From Streptomyces sp. NBC_00250 (GTDB taxonomy: Bacteria > Actinomycetota > Actinomycetes > Streptomycetales > Streptomycetaceae): a DNA stretch of 64,000 bases. This document shows, piece by piece, positions 1-7,164 of the stretch (the stretch's first letter is position 1; every line of letters starts with the position of its first letter). The stretch covers positions 4,403,501 through 4,467,500 of the forward strand of contig NZ_CP108088.1 of assembly GCF_036192275.1 (NCBI RefSeq). The letters are read 5' to 3'. The position numbers and the translations under genes were made by a program. The notes below the pieces were generated by a model. The model worked only from the letters and a program-made list of their open reading frames with translations, did no database searches and had not been told where the DNA came from.

Positions 1-225
1 AGACCGGAATAAGGCCGACTGTCCACAGCGTCCTCGCTGTGTATGTTGCCTACCCGCCACAAGGGCCGGCAGGACTTTCAAAGGAACCTCGCCATCCGAA
101 GATGGACGGGGTATCAACTAATCTGGCGTTGATTTTTGGCACGCTGTTGAGTTCTCAAGGAACGGACGCTTCCTTTGTACTCACCCTCTCGGGCTTTCCT
201 CCGGGCTTCCCTTCGTTCTTGCGTT
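1..225 (-). ncRNA. 16S rRNA operon leader (precursor 5' region)
   Basis: Read on the minus strand, this stretch matches the leader that precedes 16S rRNA in Streptomyces as I remember it. It has the TTGAGAACTCAAC block (146-158), then the segment ending in CAGCGTGCCAAAAATCAACG, then the short stem around CCATCTTCGGATGG, and finally ACAGCGAGGACGCTGTGGAC near the window edge. Such leaders carry antitermination and RNase III processing signals. The mature 16S gene is inferred to begin a few tens of bases beyond position 1, so no rRNA is inside the window. There is no credible protein gene here. Confidence 0.85.
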
Positions 226-229
226 TCCG

Positions 230-399
230 ACTCTATCAGATCTTTCCGATCCGATTTCCTCGGTGCTTTCCGGTCCCATTCGCTTTCGCTCCGGGCCCTT
301 CCGGCGGTTCCGACTCTATCAGATCCTTTCGGCGTCTGATTCCCAGTCAGCGGGGTTTGTCTTTGCGGCTGTTGGGCCGTTCCGACGTCTCAAACTCTA
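230..399 (-). promoter_or_regulatory. Three tandem rRNA promoters
   Basis: On the minus strand three TAGAGT -10 elements lie at 394-399, 313-318 and 230-235, spaced 81 and 83 bp. The two proximal ones sit in near-identical contexts (GATCTGATAGAGTCGGAA, at 229 and 312). The distal copy, GCTAGAGTTTGAG, is more divergent. No good -35 hexamer is visible, which is usual for Streptomyces rrn promoters. Regular spacing upstream of an rRNA leader supports a tandem rrn promoter array reading left. Confidence 0.7.
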
Positions 400-438
400 G
401 CGGATTTCCCCGGCGGCTCATAATCGAGCTTTCGAAAT

Positions 439-460
439 GAATTTCGGCATGCCGAAATTC
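439..460. promoter_or_regulatory. 22-bp perfect palindrome upstream of rrn promoters
   Basis: Two arms GAATTTCGGC and GCCGAAATTC meet at an AT centre to give a perfect 22-bp palindrome. It lies 40 bp upstream of the distal rrn -10 element and about 160 bp downstream of the marR stop codon. There is no T-run on either side, so a regulator operator is as likely as a terminator. Confidence 0.5.
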
Positions 461-619
461 TTCCCGGTGGGGAGTTCGTGCTGAGTAGAGGTGCCGCTAT
501 CAGCGGCGGAGTGGCTGTCGAAGAACCGTTCCGGCTCTGTGACAACTCGGAGAACATTACGCATCCGGTGGGGGCGTGTCAACCCCCTCTCAGATGGCCT
601 CGGGTGACCCCGGAGGACC
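461..619. other. Gene-free spacer between marR and the rrn control region
   Basis: I see no supported gene. Short open frames here lack codon bias and a ribosome binding site. A possible weak stem occurs around GGGTGACCCCGGAGG near the marR stop, but no convincing terminator is visible. Confidence 0.5.
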
Positions 620-1186
620 TCAGTCGAGGTCCGTCAGGCGACCGCCGGCGTCGGGCTGGGTGAGCTCCACCCGGCGGAGGAGACGGATGAGGATCTCGCC
701 GAGTACTCCCCTCTCGTCCGACGTCAGGTCCTGGAGCAGCTCCTCCTCGAAGTCCGTGGCCATGCGCATGGCCTCCAGCCACTTCGAGCGGCCCTCGTCG
801 GTGAGCTCGACGATCACCCGGACGCGGTTGTTCTCGTCGCGGTCGCGGGTGACCAGGCCCTCTCCCGCCATGCGGTCGATGCGGTGGGTCATCGCGGCCG
901 GAGTGAGGCCCAGGCGCTTGGCGAGCTCGCCGGGGCCCAGACGGTAGGGCTCGCCGGCGAGGACAAGGGTCTTGAGGACCTCCCACTCGGCGTTGCTGAT
1001 GCCGAGGTCGGCGAGCTGGCGTCCGTACGCCACGTTCATCCGGCGGTTCAGCCGGCCGAGGGCGGAGACGACCTTCTCGACCTGGGGGTCGAGGTCGCGG
1101 AACTCGCGCTGGTAGGCGGCGATCTGCTCGTCGAGGCTCGGCTCCTGCGGAGCCTGCGGGCCGGACCGCTCGGGGTTGTCGGACAT
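620..1186 (-). CDS. MarR-family transcriptional regulator
   Basis: This 188-residue winged-helix protein has the MarR fold. An N-terminal helix (about residues 15-55) precedes the wHTH, in which LGPGELAKRLGLTPAAMTHR forms the recognition region and RDRDENNRVRVIVELTDEG the wing. C-terminal dimerisation helices follow. It is divergent from an MFS transporter gene, the usual arrangement for a MarR repressor that controls an efflux pump. The start at 1186 is supported by a promoter (TTCAAC, 17 bp, GATACT) that would place transcription at or next to the ATG, giving a leaderless mRNA; no Shine-Dalgarno sequence is present. The ligand is unknown. Confidence 0.92.
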   Translation of the reverse strand: MSDNPERSGPQAPQEPSLDEQIAAYQREFRDLDPQVEKVVSALGRLNRRMNVAYGRQLADLGISNAEWEVLKTLVLAGEPYRLGPGELAKRLGLTPAAMTHRIDRMAGEGLVTRDRDENNRVRVIVELTDEGRSKWLEAMRMATDFEEELLQDLTSDERGVLGEILIRLLRRVELTQPDAGGRLTDLD

Positions 1187-1192
1187 GCGGCG

Positions 1193-1221
1193 AGTATCCC
1201 ACGGCTCTCGTTGGCGTTGAA
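1193..1221 (-). promoter_or_regulatory. marR promoter, predicted leaderless
   Basis: On the minus strand a -35 TTCAAC (1216-1221) is separated by 17 bp from a -10 GATACT (1193-1198). Its end is 6 bp from the ATG at 1186. The -35 overlaps the TTGAAG half-site of a putative operator, consistent with autorepression. Confidence 0.5.
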
Positions 1222-1296
1222 GTCCTTCGGTGTGTACTGTTAAGGGTCTAACTTTAGTGTTGAAGTCTTCAAGGTTCAGGGCTACACCTCTGAACC
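1217..1296. promoter_or_regulatory. Putative paired MarR operators and hairpin between divergent genes
   Basis: TTGAAGTCTTCAA at 1260-1272 is a perfect 13-bp palindrome. A related degenerate site, TTGAAGTCCTTCGG, starts at 1217, 43 bp (about four helical turns) away. A further inverted repeat, GGTTCAG (1274-1280) and CTGAACC (1290-1296), lies just upstream of the transporter start. The layout fits a MarR dimer binding two sites in the shared control region. Confidence 0.55.
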
Positions 1297-1310
1297 TGCG
1301 ACCGAAGTGG

Positions 1311-2609
1311 GTGAGTGTGACCGAGGCGAGGGGCGCAGCGATGCGCCGTATTCAGGCAGGCAGCGCGCTGAGCGCGTTCGGACTCGGCTTCACCGTGCCG
1401 TACCTCTATGTGTACGTGGCGCAGGTGCGGGATCTGGGCGCGGCCACGGCGGGCATCGTCCTGGCCGTGTTCGCCATGGCCGCACTCGTGGTGCTGCCCT
1501 TCAGCGGGCGGGCCATCGACCGGCGCGGGCCCGTGCCGGTCCTGCTGGTCGCCTCGGTCGTCGCCGCCGTGGGTGCGGTGGCGATGGGCTTCGCCTCCAG
1601 CGTGCCCGCGGCCGTGGGGGCCGCGGCGCTGCTCGGTGCCGGTACGGCCGTGCTCCAGCCGGCCCTCGCCACGATGATCGTCTGGTGCTCGACGCCCGTC
1701 GGCCGCACGCGGGCCTTCGCCATGCAGTTCTTCCTGCAGAACCTGGGTCTCGGTGTCGGTGGTCTGATCGGCGGTCTACTGGTCGACACGAACCGTCCGG
1801 GCAGCTTCATCCTGCTGTTCTCGATCGAGGCGGCGATGTTCCTGGTCCTGGCGGCGATCGTGGGGACCGTGCGGATGCCGGGCTCCCCCGCGTTCCAGGG
1901 CGCCCGTCCTTCCGAGGGCGGCAAGGGCGGCGGTGTCCGCGCGCTGCTCGGGCACAAGGCGATGGTGCAGCTGTGCGTCCTCGGCTTCGTCCTCTTCTTC
2001 GCCTGCTACGGACAGTTCGAGTCGGGCCTCGCCGCCTACGGCACCGAGGCCGCCGGCATCCAGCCCTCGACGCTCGGTATCGCGCTCGCCGCCAACACCG
2101 CGGTGATCGTGGCCGCGCAGTTCCTGGTGCTGAAGTTCGTCGAGCGCCGCAAGCGGACCCGGGTGATCGCGGCCGTGGGTCTGATCTGGACCGTGGCCTG
2201 GCTCATCGCCGGGTACGCGGGCCTCGGGCACGGCAGCCAGGCCATGGCGACGGCGGCCTTCGTCTCCACGTACGCCCTCTTCGGGCTCGGTGAGGCGATG
2301 CTGTCGCCGACCGTGGCGCCGCTGGTCGCCGATCTGGCGCCGGAGTCGATGGTCGGGCAGTACAACTCGGCCTTCGCGCTGGTCAAGCAGCTGGCGCTGG
2401 CCGTGGGGCCGGCCGTCGGCGGGCCCATGGGGGCCGCGCTGCACGGTCCGTACATCGTGACGTTCGTGCTCTTCTCGCTCGGCATCACGTTCCTCGCGGT
2501 GCGGCTGGGCAAGCAGCTGACCCCGGAGCAGAACCAGCCGTCGCTTGCCGTGAAGCCGTCCCGGGTCGTGGCGCAGCACGTGCCCGAGAAGGAGACCGCG
2601 GCAGCCTGA
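1311..2609 (+). CDS. MFS transporter (drug/proton antiporter type)
   Basis: About 432 residues with twelve predicted hydrophobic segments, beginning with SALSAFGLGFTVPYLYVYVA. The cytoplasmic loop between helices 2 and 3 carries the MFS motif A variant GRAIDRRGPVPVL. A larger central loop (EGGKGGGVRALLGHK) separates the two six-helix halves. It is divergent from the MarR regulator and probably its target, exporting a small molecule. GTG 1311 and GTG 1317 are the likely starts because VTEARGAAMRR is part of the protein in homologues I recall; ATG 1341, with AGGGG eight bases upstream, is a serious alternative. The substrate cannot be inferred. Confidence 0.88.
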   Translation: MSVTEARGAAMRRIQAGSALSAFGLGFTVPYLYVYVAQVRDLGAATAGIVLAVFAMAALVVLPFSGRAIDRRGPVPVLLVASVVAAVGAVAMGFASSVPAAVGAAALLGAGTAVLQPALATMIVWCSTPVGRTRAFAMQFFLQNLGLGVGGLIGGLLVDTNRPGSFILLFSIEAAMFLVLAAIVGTVRMPGSPAFQGARPSEGGKGGGVRALLGHKAMVQLCVLGFVLFFACYGQFESGLAAYGTEAAGIQPSTLGIALAANTAVIVAAQFLVLKFVERRKRTRVIAAVGLIWTVAWLIAGYAGLGHGSQAMATAAFVSTYALFGLGEAMLSPTVAPLVADLAPESMVGQYNSAFALVKQLALAVGPAVGGPMGAALHGPYIVTFVLFSLGITFLAVRLGKQLTPEQNQPSLAVKPSRVVAQHVPEKETAAA

Positions 2610-2613
2610 TTTC

Positions 2614-4278
2614 TCAGTGGTCGGGCAGGGCGAACTCGCACCAGACCGCTTTGCCGCCGCCCGGTGTGCGGCGGCTCCCCCAGGACGAGGCGATCGTCGC
2701 GATGATCGAGATCCCGCGACCCGCCTCGTCCTCCGATTCCGCCCTGCGGCGGCGCGGCAGATGGTCGTCCCCGTCCGTCACCTCGATGATCAGGCGGCGG
2801 TCGGTACGACGCAGGCGCAGCCGCATGGGCGGGGTGCCGTGCTGGAGGGAGTTCGCCACCAGTTCGCTGGTGGCGAGGACGCCCAGGTCGCGCAGTTCGA
2901 CCGGGAAGCGCCAGGACGACAGGACCCCGGAGGCGAAGGCACGCGCGCGGGGAGCGGCCTCGACTCCACCGAGGAGTTCCAGGGCCGCGTTGTGGAAGAG
3001 CTCCGCGTCCGCTCCCTTGCGGGAGGGGTGCTGGACCACCAGGACGGCCACGTCGTCGTCGTGCTCCGCGGTGACCCCCAGGGAGCGGAGCAGACGGTCG
3101 CAGACCACCTGCGGAGTGCCGCTCGCGCCGGAGAGCGCGCGGGCCAGGGCGGCGACGCCCTCGTCGATGTCCTCGCGGCGCCGCTCGACCAGCCCGTCGG
3201 TGTAGAGGACGGCGGTCGAGCCGGGCGGCAGGGCGATGGAGCCGGAGGTGTGCAGCCAGCCGCCCGTGCCGAGCGGCGGGCCCGTCGGGTCCTCGGCGCG
3301 GCGGACGCTGCCGTCCTCGTCCCGGACGAGGATCGGGAGGTGGCCCGCCGAGGCGTAGACCAGCTTCCCCTCGTTGGGGTCGTGGATCGCGTACACACAG
3401 GTGGCGATCTGGCTGGCGTCGATCTCGGCGGCGAGGCCGTCGAGCAGCTGGAGCACCTCGTGCGGGGGCAGGTCCAGGCGCGCGTAGGCCCGGACGGCGG
3501 TGCGGAGCTGGCCCATGACGGCGGCGGCGCGCACGCCCCGGCCCATCACGTCGCCGATGACGAGCGCGGTGCGGCCGGCGCCGAGGGTGATCACGTCGTA
3601 CCAGTCGCCACCGACGGCCGCGTCGGTGCCGCCGGGCTGGTAGGTGGCGGCGATCCGCAGGTCGTCGGGCTGCTCCAGGTCCTGCGGGAGCAGGGAGCGC
3701 TGGAGGGTGACGGCGGTCTCTCGGTGGCGGCGCTCGCTGGCCCGCAGTCGCTCGGCGGCCTCGGCGTGGTCGGTGACGTCCGCCGCGTGGACGAGGACTC
3801 CGCCGCCGTCGAGGTCCGGGCTGTCCACGGGCAGGCACGTCACCGTGTACGAGCCGCCGTCCTGGGTGCGGCGGGACTTGACCGTACGCGGCTTGCCGCT
3901 GCGCAGCACCTGGTCCATGAGGGGCAGCAGGCCGAGCTCCTCCGCCTCCGGGCAGGTGTCGGCGACCGCGGCGCCCGCGGGGCGTGGGCCGAAGGCGGCG
4001 GCATAGGCGTCGTTGACGTACGCGATGCGGTGCTCCGGGCCGTACACGAGCGCGACCAGGCCGGGGAGACGGCCGAGGAGCTCTCGTACGGAGAAGTCCT
4101 CAAGGGTGGGTACGTCGCCGGTCTCGACGGCGACGCCGCCGGTGTCGGCGGTGTCGTCGGCGAGTTGCCCCAGCTGCTGCGCGTACTCACCGCGGGCGGC
4201 GGGCACGGAGCCTTCGGTCCCCCGCGCCGCGCGGCGCTGTGTGCCGGGGAGCCGGGCGCTCCAACGGGTGAAGTTCAC
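2614..4278 (-). CDS. PAS-SpoIIE-HATPase signalling phosphatase (RsbU type)
   Basis: The 554-residue protein combines a PAS sensor domain (about 65-175, GLVALVYGPEHRIAYVNDAY), a PP2C/SpoIIE phosphatase domain (about 205-400) and a C-terminal GHKL ATPase domain of the anti-sigma RsbW type (about 425-550). The phosphatase shows LQRSLLPQ, metal-binding GGDWYD and GDVMGRG, and YTDGLVERR. The ATPase shows ELVANSLQHG and the G-box GRGISI. Streptomyces encodes many such proteins, thought to act on anti-anti-sigma partners in stress and development. No partner gene is adjacent. It converges on the MFS gene with a 4-bp gap between stop codons. The GTG at 4278 has a weak ribosome binding site. Confidence 0.88.
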   Translation of the reverse strand: MNFTRWSARLPGTQRRAARGTEGSVPAARGEYAQQLGQLADDTADTGGVAVETGDVPTLEDFSVRELLGRLPGLVALVYGPEHRIAYVNDAYAAAFGPRPAGAAVADTCPEAEELGLLPLMDQVLRSGKPRTVKSRRTQDGGSYTVTCLPVDSPDLDGGGVLVHAADVTDHAEAAERLRASERRHRETAVTLQRSLLPQDLEQPDDLRIAATYQPGGTDAAVGGDWYDVITLGAGRTALVIGDVMGRGVRAAAVMGQLRTAVRAYARLDLPPHEVLQLLDGLAAEIDASQIATCVYAIHDPNEGKLVYASAGHLPILVRDEDGSVRRAEDPTGPPLGTGGWLHTSGSIALPPGSTAVLYTDGLVERRREDIDEGVAALARALSGASGTPQVVCDRLLRSLGVTAEHDDDVAVLVVQHPSRKGADAELFHNAALELLGGVEAAPRARAFASGVLSSWRFPVELRDLGVLATSELVANSLQHGTPPMRLRLRRTDRRLIIEVTDGDDHLPRRRRAESEDEAGRGISIIATIASSWGSRRTPGGGKAVWCEFALPDH

Positions 4279-4384
4279 GGATCTCTATGCCTCGTGGTGT
4301 CGGTGCCGTGCAGAGTCACGCTGTGCAGGTGTGAGCCCACCTATGGTCACACGTCCAGTGTGGACGAGTGCACTGACAGTGATG

Positions 4385-5749
4385 TCAGGACGACGGCTTG
4401 TCGCCGTGGTCGGGTGGCGGAGCGGCGGCGAGTTCGAATTCGGCGCGGGGGTGTTCCAGCGACCCGAGGGAGACGATCTCCCGTTTGAACAGGCCGGACA
4501 GGGTCCATTCGGCGAGGACCCGGGCCTTGCGGTTGAAGGTGGGCACGCGGCTGAGGTGATAGGCGCGGTGCATGAACCACGCCGGATATCCCTTCAGTTT
4601 CCGTCCGTAGACGTGGGCGACCCCCTTGTGGAGGCCGAGCGACGCGACGGAGCCCACGTACGCGTGCGCGTACTCCTTGAGCGGCTGCCCGCGCAGGGAG
4701 GCCGTGATGTTCTCGGCGAGGACCTTGGCCTGGCGGACGGCGTGCTGCGCGTTGGGCGCGCACTCCTTGCCGGGTTCGTCCGAGGTCACGTCGGGGACGG
4801 CGGCGGCGTCACCGGCCGCCCAGGCGTGGGCCACGCCCTCGACGGCGAGCTCGGCCGTGCAGCGGAGCCGGCCGCGCTCGTTCAGCGGCAGGTCGGTCGC
4901 GGCGAGGACGGGGGCGGGCTTGACGCCCGCGGTCCAGACGACGGTGCGGGTGGGCAGCCGGGTGCCGTCGCTGAGGACGGCGACCCGGTCCTCGCAGGAT
5001 TCGAGGCGGGTCTCCAGGCGTACGTCGATGTTCCGGCCGCGCAGCTCGCGGATGGCGTACTTGCCCATCTCCGCGCCCACCTCGGGCAGGATCCGGTCCG
5101 AGGCCTCGACCAGGACCCATCGCAGGTCCTCGGGCTTGACGTTGTGGTAGTACCGCGCCGTGTAGCGGGCCATGTCCTCCAGCTCGGCGAGCGCCTCCAC
5201 GCCCGCGTAGCCCCCGCCGACGAAGACGAAGGTGAGGGCGGCGTCGCGGATCGCGGGGTCACGGGTCGAGGAGGCGATGTCCATCTGCTCGATGACGTGG
5301 TTGCGCAGGCCGATGGCCTCCTCCACCGTCTTGAAGCCGATGCCGTGGTCGGCGAGGCCGGGGACCGGGAGGGTGCGGGAGACCGAGCCCGGCGCGATGA
5401 CCAGCTCGTCGTACGTGAGGTCCACGGCGCCGGCGCCCTCCTCGACGGTCGCGAGGGTGGAGAGGGTCGCGGTCCGCTTGGCGTGGTCGACGGAGAGGAC
5501 CTCGCCGATGACGATCCGGCAGCGGTCCAGGACCCGGCGGAGCGGCACGACGACATGCCTCGGGGAGATCGAGCCGGCGGCGGCCTCGGGCAGGAACGGC
5601 TGGTACGTCATGTACGGCTCGGGGGTGACCACCGTGATCTCGGCGTCGCCGGCTCTGAGCTCGGCCCTGAGCTGCCGCTGGAGGCGCAGCGCGGTGTACA
5701 TGCCGACGTAGCCACCGCCGACCACGAGAATGCGCGCAGGTTCCGTCAC
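4385..5749 (-). CDS. ndh: Type II NADH:quinone oxidoreductase (NDH-2)
   Basis: This 454-residue flavoprotein transfers electrons from NADH to the quinone pool without pumping protons. The FAD motif GGGYVGMYTALRLQRQL lies at the N-terminus. The NAD(P)-binding motif VFVGGGYAGVEALAELEDM is near residue 160. The late segment AWAAGDAAAVPD provides the second FAD contact, and the C-terminal tail could attach to the membrane. The open frame extends upstream to 5980, but homology begins with TEPARILVVGGG, so GTG 5749 is the chosen start. It is divergent from a TetR regulator, with 335 bp between the two starts. Confidence 0.9.
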   Translation of the reverse strand: MTEPARILVVGGGYVGMYTALRLQRQLRAELRAGDAEITVVTPEPYMTYQPFLPEAAAGSISPRHVVVPLRRVLDRCRIVIGEVLSVDHAKRTATLSTLATVEEGAGAVDLTYDELVIAPGSVSRTLPVPGLADHGIGFKTVEEAIGLRNHVIEQMDIASSTRDPAIRDAALTFVFVGGGYAGVEALAELEDMARYTARYYHNVKPEDLRWVLVEASDRILPEVGAEMGKYAIRELRGRNIDVRLETRLESCEDRVAVLSDGTRLPTRTVVWTAGVKPAPVLAATDLPLNERGRLRCTAELAVEGVAHAWAAGDAAAVPDVTSDEPGKECAPNAQHAVRQAKVLAENITASLRGQPLKEYAHAYVGSVASLGLHKGVAHVYGRKLKGYPAWFMHRAYHLSRVPTFNRKARVLAEWTLSGLFKREIVSLGSLEHPRAEFELAAAPPPDHGDKPSS

Positions 5750-6084
5750 TGTCCCATGACGCACCGCCGTCCGTGGTTTGTCCACAGCCCCGGCAAATTG
5801 TGTGACCGGAGGGGTACGGAGGCGCGGGGTGGCGCATGAGGGGGGTGCGGCCACAACGGTGCAGGTCAGGGGGGCCGCGCCGGGTTCGGTCGGGGGTCTG
5901 AATCGGGAGTGTTCCGGTCCTTGCTCCGATCGGGGGGCGCACCGTACGGAACTCCCCCTTCTGAATTGACCCGGACTCAACTATGTTCGTACTTCGTCGG
6001 GGTGTCGGATGGGAGCGCGTGGACCGAAGCGCTCGTCGACCGGAAGCCCCGTATCAGGGCGGGGAGTCTCCGGGGGGAGACATC
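5750..6084. other. Divergent intergenic region ndh/tetR
   Basis: No gene is supported in these 335 bases. On the plus strand TTGACC (5966-5971) followed after 18 bp by TACTTC (5990-5995) is a plausible promoter for the TetR gene, giving a leader of about 80 nt. I see no clear promoter for ndh. Confidence 0.45.
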
Positions 6085-6900
6085 ATGAGCGGGGGAACGC
6101 TTATGCAGATTCAGGATTCACGATGGCAGACGGGCGCCGGCACGGCGACCGTGGACGACGGCCCGCACGCGGGCGTCGTCGGCTCGGAGCGCAATGGCGC
6201 ACCGGTGGCCGGCGGCAGGTCCGCGCCGCTGCGGGTGGACGCCCAGCGCAATCTGGAGCACGTCCTGCGCGCCGCGCGCGAGGTGTTCGGCGAGCTCGGT
6301 TACGGGGCTCCGATGGAGGACGTGGCACGCCGCGCCCGTGTCGGGGTCGGCACCGTCTACCGGCGCTTCCCGAGCAAGGACGTGCTGGTCCGGCGCATAG
6401 CCGAGGAGGAGACCTCCCGGCTGACCGAGCAGGCGCGGGCCGCGCTGGGCCAGGAGGACGAGCCGTGGTCGGCGCTCTCCCGGTTCCTGCGGACCTCGGT
6501 GGCCTCGGGCGCGGGCCGGCTCCTTCCGCCGCAGGTGCTGCGGGTGGGCGTGGACGACGCCACGGTGCTGCCGTTCGGTGGCGAGTCCCACGACGCGGAC
6601 GACGCGGCGCGGGTGCCGTACCAGCGGGGTCTCGGCGAGCAGACCGACGCGCGCGTGGTCGCGCCGCGGGCCGTACCGGCCGAGGAGAAGGACGACTCGG
6701 GCGCCGCGGAGCTCCTTGAGGTGGTCGGCCGGCTGGTCGACCGGGCGCGTGAGGCGGGTGAGCTGCGGGCCGATGTGACCGTGGCGGACGTTCTCCTCGT
6801 CATCGCCACCGCCGCCCCGGCCCTGCCGGACGCGGTGCAGCAGGCGGCGGCCTCGACCCGGCTCCTCGACATCCTGCTTGAGGGGCTGCGCTCCCGGTAG
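6085..6900 (+). CDS. TetR-family transcriptional regulator
   Basis: The protein has about 271 residues. A disordered N-terminal tail of roughly 45 residues precedes the TetR helix-turn-helix (about 50-100): ILxxAxxxFxExGYGAPMEDVARRARVGVGTVYRRFPSK. The ligand-binding half is poorly conserved and ends in ASTRLLDILLEGLRS. A strong GGGGGGAGA four bases ahead of ATG 6085 decides that start; ATG 6103, also behind a G-rich run, is possible. Divergence from ndh suggests respiratory or redox control, but this is inference. An unusual tandem repeat begins 10 bp after the stop codon. Confidence 0.88.
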   Translation: MSGGTLMQIQDSRWQTGAGTATVDDGPHAGVVGSERNGAPVAGGRSAPLRVDAQRNLEHVLRAAREVFGELGYGAPMEDVARRARVGVGTVYRRFPSKDVLVRRIAEEETSRLTEQARAALGQEDEPWSALSRFLRTSVASGAGRLLPPQVLRVGVDDATVLPFGGESHDADDAARVPYQRGLGEQTDARVVAPRAVPAEEKDDSGAAELLEVVGRLVDRAREAGELRADVTVADVLLVIATAAPALPDAVQQAAASTRLLDILLEGLRSR

Positions 6901-6910
6901 GGAGTTCGTC

Positions 6911-6990
6911 CTTCGGCGCTTCGGCGCTTCGGCGCTTCGGCGCTTCGGTGCTTCGGTGCTTCGGCGCTTCGGCACTTCGGTACTTCGGCC
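6911..6990. repeat. Ten tandem 8-bp units (CTTCGGCG)
   Basis: Ten uninterrupted 8-bp units run from 6911 to 6990. Five match CTTCGGCG exactly and the other five differ only at the last two positions. In RNA each junction can fold as GCGC-UUCG-GCGC, an extra-stable cUUCGg tetraloop hairpin, so the array could form alternating hairpins and act as a terminator or 3' stabiliser for the tetR mRNA. Unit length is not a multiple of three and the array is outside the coding sequence, so copy number could vary freely. Confidence 0.85.
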
Positions 6991-7164
6991 CTTTTGTGGT
7001 CCGGGCGGACCAACGAGCATGACACGAACGTGTGAGCGGTTACGCCCGGATACACGAAGTCGCCCCGGACGAGTGGTAAGTGGACGCGGCGCTTCGGCGT
7101 GCCCGCGCTCTGTGGCAGGCTTGGTCGGTGTTCGGGTCTGAGCATGCGTACGGGGGCTTCCGCG

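Noticed and set aside
39..440. 133-codon open frame at the left edge
   Set aside because: It lies across the rRNA leader and promoter array on the opposite strand and has no ribosome binding site or Streptomyces codon bias.
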